A DNA stretch of 64,000 nt from Paenibacillus sp. FSL H8-0079 (GCF_037991315.1 NZ_CP150300.1:1240001-1304000), one strand, 5' to 3'. Shown: positions 34,060 through 43,505, counted from the stretch's first letter. The notes: generated by a model from the letters alone, not told the origin. Numbers and translations are program-made.

Positions 34060-34596
34060 ATGGCAGACAAAGAAGATTTGACTCGGTTCGGGGTGGCGTT
34101 TCCTACACCTTTGATTGAGCAGTTTGACCAGTATATTGATGAACAGGGGTACAAAAACCGATCTGAGGCCTTCCGTGATCTTGTTCGCAAAACATTACTG
34201 CAACCCTCTGCACTGCAATCCGATCAGGATGTGGCTGGTACCATTGTTATGGTCTATGATCACCATATTAGTGATCTCCCCATTCGCCTGATGGAGCTGC
34301 AACATGAGGCGCATCATGACATCATTTCCAATATGCACGTACACTTGAACCATGACCAATGCCTAGAGGTAATTGCCGTACGGGGTAACCTGGGACGATT
34401 GCGTCATCTGCATCAACAGATCCAGGTGCAAAAAGGGGTATTGTATGCGGAGCTGTCTGTGACTTATGTAGATGAGCTCAACAAACTGGCCCATGCTCAG
34501 AGTAGCGGTCAGGATGGCAATCCGGATCAAAGTCCAGATCATAATCACAGTGCGGGGCAGCATGGGCACAGTCATCATCATCGCTCTGAGGATTAA
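34060..34596 (+). CDS. nikR: NikR-like nickel-responsive regulator with His-rich tail
   Basis: This 178-residue protein is a ribbon-helix-helix regulator with a C-terminal ACT-like nickel domain. The DNA-binding part is DLTRFGVAFPTPLIEQFDQYI with NRSEAFRDLVRK. The metal site is recognisable as VYDHH, MHVHLNHDQCLEVIAVRG, with the His-x-His and Cys ligands in their expected places. Unlike typical NikR proteins of about 130-150 residues, it carries a C-terminal tail rich in His, Asp and Gln (HNHSAGQHGHSHHH), probably another nickel-holding segment. GGAGG precedes the ATG. It has its own terminator and lies upstream of nikA, whose promoter it likely controls. Confidence 0.9.
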   Translation: MADKEDLTRFGVAFPTPLIEQFDQYIDEQGYKNRSEAFRDLVRKTLLQPSALQSDQDVAGTIVMVYDHHISDLPIRLMELQHEAHHDIISNMHVHLNHDQCLEVIAVRGNLGRLRHLHQQIQVQKGVLYAELSVTYVDELNKLAHAQSSGQDGNPDQSPDHNHSAGQHGHSHHHRSED

Positions 34597-34642
34597 GACG
34601 AAATGTGAGTGTAATTTCTATAAAAATGTAGCGAACCTGAAA

Positions 34643-34683
34643 AAACAGACCATTGGTTAGATACCAATCGTCTGTTTTTTTGT
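34643..34683 (+). terminator. Terminator of nikR
   Basis: ACAGACCATTGGT (34645-34657) pairs with ACCAATCGTCTGT (34663-34675) apart from one C-C mismatch, followed by a run of T. It separates nikR from the nikA promoter. Confidence 0.75.
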
Positions 34684-34793
34684 CGTTTGTTATAATACCT
34701 AACTTTATAGAGCGGTACAAATGCTGTGTTATATAACTTTTCAATTATTTATTTCTGAAATATGAAAATATTTGGGTTTTGAAGTTAACTTTA

Positions 34794-34864
34794 TTGACAT
34801 ATGTTTTGTGTTTTGTGCTACAATTTCCGTAAAAAGTAACACGAAATGAATGGGAGTAGCACAA
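34794..34864 (+). promoter_or_regulatory. nikA promoter with 9-bp inverted repeat
   Basis: TTGACA (34794-34799) and TACAAT (34819-34824) are 19 bases apart. TTGTGCTAC (34813-34821) overlaps the -10 and is perfectly inverted as GTAGCACAA (34856-34864), with a 34-base spacer. It is a candidate NikR operator or leader hairpin; it does not match the E. coli NikR sequence. Confidence 0.45.
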
Positions 34865-34886
34865 CTTTAGAGGGGGAACGACCAGA

Positions 34887-36545
34887 ATGGGCAGATTTTC
34901 ATGGAGATGGGGAAAACGAAAAGTTAGAACAGGACTAGGCATCTTGCTTGTATGTTCCATTGGATTATCCGGTTGTGCACAGGGGACAGCGCCAGCAACG
35001 TCATCGGCAGAGAACGGACAACCGGGGACAACCTCAACCAAAGACGAATTGGTGCTGGCTGTGGGCACCGAGCCGGAAGGCGGGTTTGATCCAACAACCG
35101 GATGGGGGCAATATGGGTCACCGCTTTTCCAGAGTACCTTGCTGAAGCGAGATGCCAAGTTGCAACTGGTTAACGATCTGGCAACGACATATTCTGTTAG
35201 CGAAGATGGTCTGACCTGGACAGTTACACTTCGGGACGATGTGAAGTTTTCGGATGGGGAGCCGCTTACGGCTGAGGATGTGAAATTTACATTTGAAACA
35301 GCTGCCAAGAGTGGGTCCGTGATTGATCTGACCAATATGGCTGATGTGCAGGCACCCGACGATCGAACGGTCGTATTCACACTGAAGTCGCCGCAGTCTA
35401 CTTTCATCAGTTTGCTGACGACACTTGGCATTGTGCCTGAACACGCCTATGGTGCTGATTATGCAGAGCATCCGGTCGGATCAGGACCGTACAAGCTGGT
35501 TCAGTGGGACAAAGGACAACAGGCTATCGTTGAGGCTAATGAAGAATATTACGGAAACAAGTCTGCGTTCCACAAACTCACCTTCCTGTATCTGGATGAA
35601 GATGCGGCCTATGCCGCTGCACAGGCAGGTACAGTGGATATTGCTGCTATTCCGGCAGCGTTTAGCAAGCAACAGGTGAATGGCATGACATTGGAGGCTG
35701 TGAAAACGGTAGATAACCGTGGCATTATGTTCCCCATGCAACCTGCTGGTGCCAAGTCGGGCGATGGTCTTCCCGCAGGGAATGATGTGACATCCGATCT
35801 GGCGATTCGCCAAGCGGTGAATGTCGTGATTGATCGTAAGGCTTTGGTTGAGGGCGTACTGGAAGGGTATGGTCGTCCGGCTTATTCCGTCAGTGATGAT
35901 CTGCCTTGGAGCAATGCGGAAGCTGTATTTACGGATGCCAATCTCGAAGAAGCGAAGCGCATTCTGGCGTCTGGTGGCTGGGTAGATGCGGATGGTGATG
36001 GTATCGTCGAGAAAAACGGCGTTAAGGCCGAGTTCAATCTGCTTTATTTTGCAGGTGATTTAACAAGACAATCTCTGGCACTGGCTGCTGCGGATATGGT
36101 TGCCCCGGCGGGAATTAAAATCAATGTGGAAGGCAAAAGCCGTGAAGAGACGAAAAAGCTGGCTTACTCCAACGCTGTATTGTTTGGTTGGGGCAGTCAT
36201 GATCCTCTGGAAACCTATAATCTCTATAGCAGCACTCATAAAGGAGAAGGGTATTACAATGTGGGGCTGTACAGTAATCCTGTCGTGGATTCTTGGATGG
36301 ACAAAGCCCTTCAGGCAACAAGTGAGGAAGATGCATTGCCGTTCTGGCAGAAAGCCGAATGGGATGGAACAACAGGTTTCAGTTATCAGGGTGATGCACC
36401 ATGGGCATGGCTCGTAAATATAGATCATCTGTACCTGGTTACGAATGGACTGAACATTGGCGAGCAGCAGATCCATCCCCATGGTCACGGCTGGCCGGTG
36501 ACAACCAATCTGGAGGAATGGTCCTGGGATAACAGTACAAAGTAG
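34887..36545 (+). CDS. nikA: Nickel ABC transporter substrate-binding lipoprotein NikA
   Basis: This 552-residue lipoprotein belongs to the peptide/nickel binding family (SBP_bac_5). The lipobox is IGLSGCAQ, followed by a short Thr/Ser-rich linker. The mature protein begins LVLAVGTEPEGGFDPTTGWGQYGSPLFQSTLLKRD, and the family block LRDDVKFSDGEPLTAEDVKFTFE is clear. HVPxGSGPYKLVQWDKG and a C-terminal HLYLVTNGLNIGEQQIHPHGHGWP complete it; the last holds His residues that could help metal binding. AGGGGG precedes the ATG. NikR upstream and permease genes downstream support nickel as the substrate over peptides. Confidence 0.88.
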   Translation: MGRFSWRWGKRKVRTGLGILLVCSIGLSGCAQGTAPATSSAENGQPGTTSTKDELVLAVGTEPEGGFDPTTGWGQYGSPLFQSTLLKRDAKLQLVNDLATTYSVSEDGLTWTVTLRDDVKFSDGEPLTAEDVKFTFETAAKSGSVIDLTNMADVQAPDDRTVVFTLKSPQSTFISLLTTLGIVPEHAYGADYAEHPVGSGPYKLVQWDKGQQAIVEANEEYYGNKSAFHKLTFLYLDEDAAYAAAQAGTVDIAAIPAAFSKQQVNGMTLEAVKTVDNRGIMFPMQPAGAKSGDGLPAGNDVTSDLAIRQAVNVVIDRKALVEGVLEGYGRPAYSVSDDLPWSNAEAVFTDANLEEAKRILASGGWVDADGDGIVEKNGVKAEFNLLYFAGDLTRQSLALAAADMVAPAGIKINVEGKSREETKKLAYSNAVLFGWGSHDPLETYNLYSSTHKGEGYYNVGLYSNPVVDSWMDKALQATSEEDALPFWQKAEWDGTTGFSYQGDAPWAWLVNIDHLYLVTNGLNIGEQQIHPHGHGWPVTTNLEEWSWDNSTK

Positions 36546-36587
36546 GAAACGTAGCGGTAGCTTTAGCCTGAATTGGGGAGAGATTGG

Positions 36588-37583
36588 ATGACAGGCAGGA
36601 ATGGATGGGCTAGATTTGTTGGTTTTAAAATGTTGCGACTTGTATCCTTATTGGTCGGAGTCAGTGTGTTGTCTTTTATATTAATGCAATTCTCTCCAGT
36701 TGATCCGATCGAAGCCTATATTGGTGGAGACATGATTAGAGTAAGTGCCGAACAGCGCAGTCTTATCGAAGAACGATGGGGATTGAATGAATCCCCTACA
36801 GAACGATTGCTCACTTGGGGACAAGCGCTGATTCAGGGAGATCTGGGAACTTCGATGATCTACAGACAACCTGTAGCAGATATTATTCAGGAACGGTTTA
36901 TGAATTCTGTCGCACTTATGGCTGTAGCCTGGCTATTATCCGGCATCTTCGGGTTCGCTCTTGGGGTAGTTGCTGCCATGAGACGTGATTCGAAGCTGGA
37001 TCGCCTGATCTGCTGGTATTGTTATACGTTGGCTTCCACGCCAGTATTCTGGATTGCGCTGTTGCTGCTGATGGTATTTGGTGTGTGGCTCGGATGGCTT
37101 CCGGTTGGGCTTGGAGTACCCGCAGGGATGTCAGCTGATCAGGTCACATGGGGAGATCGAGCTATCCATATGATTCTGCCAGCGTTGACTCTCAGCCTGA
37201 CTGGGGTAGCTTCAATCGCTTTGCATACCCGGCAGAAGCTCACGGATGTGCTGGAGTCAGATTACATTCTGTTCGCTAGAGCCCGGGGTGAGCATGGATT
37301 TCAGCTGTTCCGTCGACATGGGTTCAGACATGTTGTTTTGCCAGCCATAACACTACAGTTTGCTTCATTCAGTGAACTGTTTGGTGGGGCTGTGCTTGCA
37401 GAACAGGTATTTTCATACCCCGGGCTGGGTCAGGCAACGGTCCAGGCTGGGTTACGCGGTGATGCTCCACTGTTGCTCGGACTTGTGATGTGCAGTGCAA
37501 TTTTTGTTTTTACAGGTAATATGGTGGCTGACATTCTGTATCGCATGATTGATCCACGAATGAAGGAGGAGCTGATGTCATGA
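36588..37583 (+). CDS. nikB: Nickel ABC transporter permease NikB
   Basis: This 331-residue permease is the first membrane subunit of the nickel importer. It has six membrane segments (FKMLRLVSLLVGVSVLSFILMQF first) and the DppB/NikB block FSPVDPIEAYIGGD, with the permease signature HTRQKLTDVLESDYILFARARGEHGFQLFRRHGFRHVVLPAIT. ATG at 36588 follows GGGGAG by seven bases, and the upstream TTG at 36573 is rejected. Its stop overlaps the nikC ATG as ATGA. Confidence 0.9.
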   Translation: MTGRNGWARFVGFKMLRLVSLLVGVSVLSFILMQFSPVDPIEAYIGGDMIRVSAEQRSLIEERWGLNESPTERLLTWGQALIQGDLGTSMIYRQPVADIIQERFMNSVALMAVAWLLSGIFGFALGVVAAMRRDSKLDRLICWYCYTLASTPVFWIALLLLMVFGVWLGWLPVGLGVPAGMSADQVTWGDRAIHMILPALTLSLTGVASIALHTRQKLTDVLESDYILFARARGEHGFQLFRRHGFRHVVLPAITLQFASFSELFGGAVLAEQVFSYPGLGQATVQAGLRGDAPLLLGLVMCSAIFVFTGNMVADILYRMIDPRMKEELMS

Positions 37584-38578
37584 AGCAGACGGTTGAACGC
37601 TCCTCCGAGCAGACTCCAGAAACAGCCGAAGTGCAGAAAGTGAACACTGCAACTCAAGAGGTACGACACAACATTAATCCGGAGCTATTGCAAACGGGAG
37701 CTGAAAAAGAGACAAGCCATACTAGAAAAGGTTATGCGGGTGTCAGCAACCCACCTTTTCGCAATCCTCGCAAAAGGGCTTTGATCTGGGGCAGTTTCGC
37801 CGTGATCTGGATTGTCACTGTGTGGTTGACGGGCAGGCTACTCCCCGCTGGTTCTACGCTAACTTCATTAATGGATCGAAATCTGTCTCCGGCCTGGGCG
37901 CATCCATTTGGCACGGATTGGCTCGGAAGAGATATGTTCATGCGTACGTTAAAAGGATTGGCAACCAGTATTCAAGTTGGATTGCTTGCTGCATGTGGCG
38001 GTGGACTGATCGCACTGTTGTTAGGTCTGGGGGCCGCTTCAAGCAAGGCAGCCGACCGGGTAATCTCGTGGATTATCGACCTGTTCCTCAGTGTGCCTCA
38101 TCTGGTATCGCTGGTCATGTTGGCCTTTGTATTCGGTGGAGGTTTGGCAGGAGTGGCGACAGCAATCGCGCTGACGCACTGGCCGAATCTGGCTCGGATT
38201 GTAAGAGCCGAGATGATTCAACTGAAATCCGCAGAATACATTCAGATTTCACATAAGTTGGGCCAATCGCGGTTACGAATTGCGGTGCAGCATATGCTGC
38301 CACATCTGGTCCCGCAGCTGTTCGTGGGCGTACTGCTAATCTTTCCCCATGCCATTCTGCATGAGGCGGCCATTACGTTTCTGGGGCTGGGGTTGTCCCC
38401 GCAACAACCGGCAATTGGAATTATTTTGTCCGAGTCGATGAGATATTTATCTGCTGGCATGTGGTGGCTCGCCTTTTTCCCGGGACTGGCATTGTTGCTG
38501 GTGGTTCGCGCGTTTGATGTATTGGGCAACAGTCTGAAGATGTTGACGGGTACAGGTAGTTCAAGGGAGGTGAGGTAA
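37580..38578 (+). CDS. nikC: Nickel ABC transporter permease NikC
   Basis: This 332-residue permease pairs with NikB. The DppC/NikC features are SLMDRNLSPAWAHPFGTDWLGRDMFMRTLKG and the signature ARIVRAEMIQLKSAEYIQISHKLGQSRLRIAVQHMLPHLVP. The N-terminal 65 or so residues before the first helix are hydrophilic and rich in Gln, Glu and Thr, longer than in usual NikC proteins. AAGGAGG precedes the ATG, which overlaps the nikB stop. nikD starts 2 bases after it. Confidence 0.9.
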   Translation: MKQTVERSSEQTPETAEVQKVNTATQEVRHNINPELLQTGAEKETSHTRKGYAGVSNPPFRNPRKRALIWGSFAVIWIVTVWLTGRLLPAGSTLTSLMDRNLSPAWAHPFGTDWLGRDMFMRTLKGLATSIQVGLLAACGGGLIALLLGLGAASSKAADRVISWIIDLFLSVPHLVSLVMLAFVFGGGLAGVATAIALTHWPNLARIVRAEMIQLKSAEYIQISHKLGQSRLRIAVQHMLPHLVPQLFVGVLLIFPHAILHEAAITFLGLGLSPQQPAIGIILSESMRYLSAGMWWLAFFPGLALLLVVRAFDVLGNSLKMLTGTGSSREVR

Positions 38579-38580
38579 AT

Positions 38581-39537
38581 ATGGCTCTTCTTGATATTGA
38601 GGGTGTGTCGGTGTCGTTTCGGCGCGCTCGCGGTTGGTTTGCGCATGAACAGACTTATGTCATTCAGAATCTGGATCTTTCCATAAACGAGGGTGAGATC
38701 GTGGCTGTTGTAGGTGCAAGCGGATCGGGTAAAAGTGTGCTGGCGCAGGCCATTATGGGTATTCTACCTGCCAATGCCAGGTTGGAGGGGTGTATTAGCT
38801 ATAGCGGCGAGCCATTGACCCCAGAGCGGCAGCTTCATCTGCGTGGTGATGAACTGATGTTGATTCCACAATCCGTCAGTTATTTGGACCCGTTGATGAA
38901 GGTGGGAAGGCAAGTTCAGCCAGTAACCCGAGATTCCGGACGGAAACGAGGCTTCATAACTCGATCGCATATGAAAAAGACGGAGCAGGAGCTGATGGAA
39001 CGGTATCATCTTCCTCAAGGAACAGCCGGGAAATACCCGTTTGAGTTGTCCGGAGGTATGGCAAGGCGAGTGCTAATGGCGACAGCGACCTCCGGTCATC
39101 CGAAGCTGATCATTGCGGATGAGCCGACACCAGGCATCCATCCGGAAGTGTTAGCCGAGACGATGAAGCAATTTCGCGAGCTCGCGAATGAAGGCGTAGG
39201 TATCCTGTGGATTACGCATGATGTTACGACAGCCCTGACGGCTGCCGATCGCATTGCTGTATTTTACGCGGGTGCCAATGTAGAGACGGCGCAGGTTGAT
39301 GATTTTACGGGAACGGGGGAACATCTGCGCCATCCGTATACGAAAGCACTCTGGAATGCGTTGCCACAGAACGGATTTCAGCCACTCCCGGGCTCCCAGC
39401 CATTGGCGGGTCAAGAGATTACAGCAGGATGTTCATTTGCTCCCCGATGTAGCGCAGCAACCGCAGCATGTACCCACGAACGTCCTCAGCTTCGTAAGAT
39501 ACGAGGCGGAGAAGTGAGGTGTTTCCATGTCACTTGA
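38581..39537 (+). CDS. nikD: Nickel ABC transporter ATP-binding protein NikD
   Basis: This 318-residue ATPase is the first of the two nickel-importer ATPases. Walker A is GASGSGKSV near residue 48, the signature is LSGGMARR and Walker B is LIIADEPTPGIHPEV, with the His switch in ITHDV. The C-terminal extension carries the Cys-containing block CSFAPRCSAATAACTHERP, the oligopeptide/dipeptide C-terminal domain typical of DppD/NikD. GGAGGTGAGG precedes the ATG. It overlaps nikE by 11 bases. Confidence 0.9.
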   Translation: MALLDIEGVSVSFRRARGWFAHEQTYVIQNLDLSINEGEIVAVVGASGSGKSVLAQAIMGILPANARLEGCISYSGEPLTPERQLHLRGDELMLIPQSVSYLDPLMKVGRQVQPVTRDSGRKRGFITRSHMKKTEQELMERYHLPQGTAGKYPFELSGGMARRVLMATATSGHPKLIIADEPTPGIHPEVLAETMKQFRELANEGVGILWITHDVTTALTAADRIAVFYAGANVETAQVDDFTGTGEHLRHPYTKALWNALPQNGFQPLPGSQPLAGQEITAGCSFAPRCSAATAACTHERPQLRKIRGGEVRCFHVT

Positions 39538-40129
39538 AGCACGGGAAGTGAGTTACTGTTACGATCAGACATCGTGGGTGTTCCAGCAGATGAATATGCA
39601 GGTGCAACAGGGAGAAGTGGTCGGCTTGTGGGGGCCGAGTGGCTGTGGCAAAACAAGTCTTGGACGCATCCTTGCAGGATATGCCGAACCCGTGTCAGGA
39701 CAAGTACTTCTGGATGGGAACCCACTTCCTCGTACAGGAGTATGTCCGGTTCAGCTGGTATTCCAGCACCCGGAGAAAGCCGTGAATCCACGATGGCGGA
39801 TGCGTCGTGTACTTGAGGAAGCGGCTGTGCAGGATGAGCAGTTGCTCGAAGCGTTGGGTATTCAGCAGACTTGGCTGGACCGCAAACCGAGTGAATTATC
39901 CGGTGGAGAACTGCAACGTTTCTGTGTGGCGCGAGCACTTGGTACAGCGACACGTTACGTGATCGCAGATGAGATGACGACGATGCTGGATGCAATCACT
40001 CAGGCACAGATCTGGCATACTGTGATGGGGGTGGCTCGCGAGCGTGATCTGGGATTACTGATCATAAGCCATGATCGGGATTTGCTGGATAGGCTATGCG
40101 ACAGAATCACTCCGATGCCAACAATATAG
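39527..40129 (+). CDS. nikE: Nickel ABC transporter ATP-binding protein NikE, short form
   Basis: This 200-residue ATPase is the second subunit. Walker A is GPSGCGKTS near residue 35, the signature is LSGGELQR and Walker B is YVIADEMTTMLDA, with the His switch in IISHDRD. It ends shortly after the ATPase core, without the 50-60 residue C-terminal domain of many NikE/DppF proteins. The start overlaps the nikD end, with GAGGTG upstream. A hairpin terminator follows, so it closes the operon. All catalytic motifs are intact, so it should work. Confidence 0.88.
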   Translation: MSLEAREVSYCYDQTSWVFQQMNMQVQQGEVVGLWGPSGCGKTSLGRILAGYAEPVSGQVLLDGNPLPRTGVCPVQLVFQHPEKAVNPRWRMRRVLEEAAVQDEQLLEALGIQQTWLDRKPSELSGGELQRFCVARALGTATRYVIADEMTTMLDAITQAQIWHTVMGVARERDLGLLIISHDRDLLDRLCDRITPMPTI

Positions 40130-40680
40130 TTTACTTACATCCATACAACGCATAGAGAAATAGGATCAGTTTGATCCAAATTTATGCTGATAGGAAACCG
40201 TTCTAGTGATTTATGCAAATTGAAAAATGCATATTTAAAAAGGGTGTCACGGTAGTCAAACATGAAAAAACTCATGGACATGACTACGGGGACACTCTCT
40301 TTATTTTCAACGAACTGTACAGGTTAAGCCCTGCTTTAGGAATGGAACGTTGCATAGATGTGCATGAGTGAAATCATGTGTATGGTCCGGAATTTGTGAC
40401 TTTATTCATATAAGAACAACTTAACGAGCCAGAGAACAGTGGAGAGACAACAAAGACTATTTTTGTACGCCCCTGGTCCTGTTTTAGCCATTAATCGTTT
40501 ACATCCTCTTACCAGATGCTATTATATTGCTAACATTTGATGGAACAACGGGCTGTTATCCGAATAAGCTCGTACCCATATATGATGAGCATAATTACAT
40601 GAGCCTTTTGCATAAATCGAGCGAGCGTCATGAATCGTATGTTGCAAAAGGCTGACATTGAATTCAGGAGGCGTATTGGG
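40130..40680. other. Intergenic region with one terminator (551 bases)
   Basis: After the nik terminator at 40241-40300 there is no ORF with a ribosome site and no repeat that I recognise. The end of the stretch must contain the promoter of the stalk-domain gene at 40681, but I cannot pick it out with confidence. Confidence 0.5.
40241..40300 (+). terminator. Terminator of the nik operon
   Basis: GGTGTC, GGTAGTC and CATG (40243-40264) pair with CATG, GACTACGG and GACACTC (40273-40297), with small interruptions. A T-rich stretch follows. Confidence 0.6.
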
Positions 40681-41373
40681 ATGAAAAACAAGAAGTGGTT
40701 GATTGCTGCGGGTGTGTTCGGCATGGTGTTGACGGGATCGGCAGGCGTATATGCAGGTACACAACTGGAGACGATCAAAGCTTATCTGAACCATGGACTC
40801 GCCATCGAAGTGAACGGGCAGAAATTTACACCGACAGGTGACCAGGGCAAAAAGCTTGCGCCAATTACGTATCAAGGCAGTACATATCTCCCCGTTCGTT
40901 CCATTGCAGATGCGTTGAAGACCGAAGTGAAGTATGATTCCCAGAATAATAAAGTAAGTATTGGCTCTTCAAGCTCCTCCGGTGGGTCAACATCCAGTGG
41001 CAACAGCGGTTCAACATCGCCGACAACAGGTACAAACACACAGGCTGCAGGCGTGAAATCCAAGTATCTGCCAGCAGATTTCCCATTACCGAAAGATGCC
41101 AAGGCAACGAGCTTAATTGAGAGTAATGTGGGCGGCAACGATAAAAAAGTAGTGCTTACGTACACAACAAAAGAAACATTACTAACCGTTGGAACATCCT
41201 ACAAAGACTACTACCAGACTAAAAACTTAAGCCAAAACAGTCAGGATATACAGGTTGACGGCTTCAGCATCGTGGGTCGTGAAGACGGTGAATATGCCGT
41301 AACGATCTCAGGTTCTGTGTCTGCAACCAACAAGGATCTGAATGAAATCACTGTGGTGTGGGGCGAAGAGTAA
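40681..41373 (+). CDS. Secreted protein with copper-amine-oxidase-like stalk domain
   Basis: This 230-residue protein has a cleavable signal peptide (KKWLIAAGVFGMVLTGSAGVYA). A stalk domain of the type named after the N-terminus of copper amine oxidases follows (GLAIEVNGQKFTP, APITYQGSTYLPVRSIADALKTEVKYDSQNNKVSI). A Ser/Gly/Thr-rich linker near residues 98-123 leads to a C-terminal domain of about 105 residues that I do not recognise (LPADFPLPKDAKATSL, VLTYTTKETLLTVG). AGGAGG lies before the ATG at 40681. It is monocistronic with a terminator behind it. The stalk domain is common in Paenibacillus surface proteins; it has no catalytic role. Confidence 0.85.
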   Translation: MKNKKWLIAAGVFGMVLTGSAGVYAGTQLETIKAYLNHGLAIEVNGQKFTPTGDQGKKLAPITYQGSTYLPVRSIADALKTEVKYDSQNNKVSIGSSSSSGGSTSSGNSGSTSPTTGTNTQAAGVKSKYLPADFPLPKDAKATSLIESNVGGNDKKVVLTYTTKETLLTVGTSYKDYYQTKNLSQNSQDIQVDGFSIVGREDGEYAVTISGSVSATNKDLNEITVVWGEE

Positions 41374-41400
41374 TCCTCCCTTCTATAAAAGGTAAACAGC

Positions 41401-41450
41401 AAAAGCCGCCCGTTGAAATCATAACAGATTTCATTGGACGGCTTTTAAGG
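41401..41450. terminator. Bidirectional terminator between convergent genes
   Basis: AAAAGCCGCCCGTTGAAATC (41401-41420) pairs with GATTTCATTGGACGGCTTTT (41427-41446) at 17 of 20 positions. It serves the stalk-domain gene and the S9 peptidase gene. Confidence 0.8.
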
Positions 41451-41495
41451 TTGGTTGAATCCCTATCGGGTTCTATACTCTGAACTAACAGTTGG

Positions 41496-43505
41496 TTACA
41501 GGTACTCGTTAAACCATCCGGCAATATGCTCCAGACGGCGTACCCTCAAGTGAGGATGACCTCCCCGAGACAACTCATGGTTGGCGCCTGGGAACCGAAC
41601 AAGCCTTGTGGTCTGCTTGCGCCGTTTCAACGCAACGTATAACTGCTCGGCCTGTTCAATCGGACACCGCAGATCCTGTTCGCCATGTAATATGAGCAAC
41701 GGCGTACTCACGTTGCCAACGTAAGCGAGCGGAGAATGTTTCCACAGCTTTTCCGTGTCATCCCACGCGTTACCGCCAATCTGGTCTTCCGTGAAGAAAT
41801 ATCCAATGTCACTTACGCCGTAGAACGATAGCCAGTTGGAGATGGAACGCTGGGTAACTGCGGCCTTAAAGCGATCGGTGTGTCCAACAATCCAGTTGGT
41901 CATGAAGCCACCATAACTGCCCCCGGTTACGCCCAATCTGGATTCATCGATAAACTCATATTGGGATAGGGCATAATCCACGCTCTCCATGAGATCACGA
42001 TAATCGCCACCGCCGTAATCTCCGCGACAGGCGTCTACAAACTGCTGCCCATATCCAAGGCCCCCGCGTGGATTAATGTATACAACAGCGTAGCCTTGTG
42101 CGGCGAGAATCTGGAACTCGTGCATAAATGTAAAACCATACATCATGTGCGGGCCGCCATGAATCTCCAGAATAGTCGGGATTTTGACCCCGTCGACCAT
42201 GCCATGAGGTTTCATGATCCATCCTTGCAGCCGCAGGCCATCTGAGGAATTGAACCAGAAGGTTTCCGGTGTACTAAGGTGGATCTCATCCTCAAGCTGT
42301 GGATTGCTATGGGTGAGCTGAATAGGCTCTACTTCGGAATTTTCCGGCTGTTCATACAGATAGATGTCACCAGGACTTCGTGTATCGGCAACAGCGGCAA
42401 CGATCTGCCCATTTTCCAACTCAGCAAACTGATAAATTTCCCGTTCGTCAGGCAATATATAGTCGGCACTGCTGCCGTCTCGTGCGAATTTGGCGATGCG
42501 TACACTACCATGGATGGTCGCTAGACAGAGGATGGATGATCCATCCCGACTGAATACAGGCCCCGTGGTTGTCAGATGTGATCTCATGTCACCAACAATA
42601 CTATGATTTAGCTGCACGTCCCAATCGGTGCTTAGACATACGAGTTCACCTCCTGATATCGGAAGGGTGTACAGCTTCACAAGTGTGGCATTTCCATAGG
42701 AACGGTCGCTGGCGAGCAGTGCCAGGGATTGTCCATCCGGTGCGAAAGTTAGTCGGCTGAACGTATATCCTTCTGGGGTCAACTGCTGCACATCCGATCC
42801 GTCTGCCTTGGCAAGGTACACATGATTAGTCAGGGTGTAATCATTATGGTCCTCACCTTCTTCGGGCATCTGCGCGATCCATACGATGGATGTTCCGTCC
42901 GGTGACCAGGCGTAGTCTCCAACGTCATAATGACCTGTAGTTACAGGGATTGCTTCCGCTTCGATCGGCGTGATGGTGAAGAGATGGGCACGTCTTCCGT
43001 TCCATACTCCGCCGGCATCTGACTTCATGCGAATCCGGTCTACAACATGCTCTTGTGGAAGTTTATGTTCATTGTCTTTAGGATCTGTAAGTTCTAAGTC
43101 TTCTTGTCCGCTTATTTCCACGGATGATTTCACAAGCAAAGTATGGCCATCTGGTGACCAGAGCAAGGAACTGACGCCATGTTTCAGGTGACTGATTTGC
43201 CGTGCCTCTCCGCCATCTGTTGCGATGATCCACACTTGGGATTTACCATCATTCTCTCGTATAAAAGCAAGCTGAGACCCATCTGGCGACCAGGCAGGGG
43301 AATGATCCTTCTCTCCAGAGGTAAAGGGCCTGTCCTTTTGACTCCCCAGATGCAGCAGTCTTAGGTGAGAACAATAACCGTCACGTGCTTCATTCGTTTT
43401 CCGGCTTACATATACCAGTTGTCCGCCTTGAGGAGACGGAGTTGGATCGTTAACCCATGTAATCTGATAAAGATCTTCCGATGTGATGCCGCGCTGACTC
43501 ATCAT
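41496..43505 (-). CDS. S9-family prolyl oligopeptidase / acylaminoacyl-peptidase
   Basis: This 669-residue serine peptidase has an N-terminal beta-propeller with WD40-like PD40 repeats (SPAWSPDGSQLAFIRENDG, LLWSPDGHTLLVKS, YAWSPDGTSIVWIA). A C-terminal alpha/beta-hydrolase domain holds Ser near residue 530 in TGGSYGGFMTNW, Asp near 610 in HGEQDLRCP and His near 642 in GANHELSRGG. No signal peptide is visible, so it is cytoplasmic. ATG at 43505 follows GGGAGGA by seven bases; the frame is open a little further upstream. MITE copy C begins 120 bases upstream of its start. Confidence 0.92.
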   Translation of the reverse strand: MMSQRGITSEDLYQITWVNDPTPSPQGGQLVYVSRKTNEARDGYCSHLRLLHLGSQKDRPFTSGEKDHSPAWSPDGSQLAFIRENDGKSQVWIIATDGGEARQISHLKHGVSSLLWSPDGHTLLVKSSVEISGQEDLELTDPKDNEHKLPQEHVVDRIRMKSDAGGVWNGRRAHLFTITPIEAEAIPVTTGHYDVGDYAWSPDGTSIVWIAQMPEEGEDHNDYTLTNHVYLAKADGSDVQQLTPEGYTFSRLTFAPDGQSLALLASDRSYGNATLVKLYTLPISGGELVCLSTDWDVQLNHSIVGDMRSHLTTTGPVFSRDGSSILCLATIHGSVRIAKFARDGSSADYILPDEREIYQFAELENGQIVAAVADTRSPGDIYLYEQPENSEVEPIQLTHSNPQLEDEIHLSTPETFWFNSSDGLRLQGWIMKPHGMVDGVKIPTILEIHGGPHMMYGFTFMHEFQILAAQGYAVVYINPRGGLGYGQQFVDACRGDYGGGDYRDLMESVDYALSQYEFIDESRLGVTGGSYGGFMTNWIVGHTDRFKAAVTQRSISNWLSFYGVSDIGYFFTEDQIGGNAWDDTEKLWKHSPLAYVGNVSTPLLILHGEQDLRCPIEQAEQLYVALKRRKQTTRLVRFPGANHELSRGGHPHLRVRRLEHIAGWFNEYL

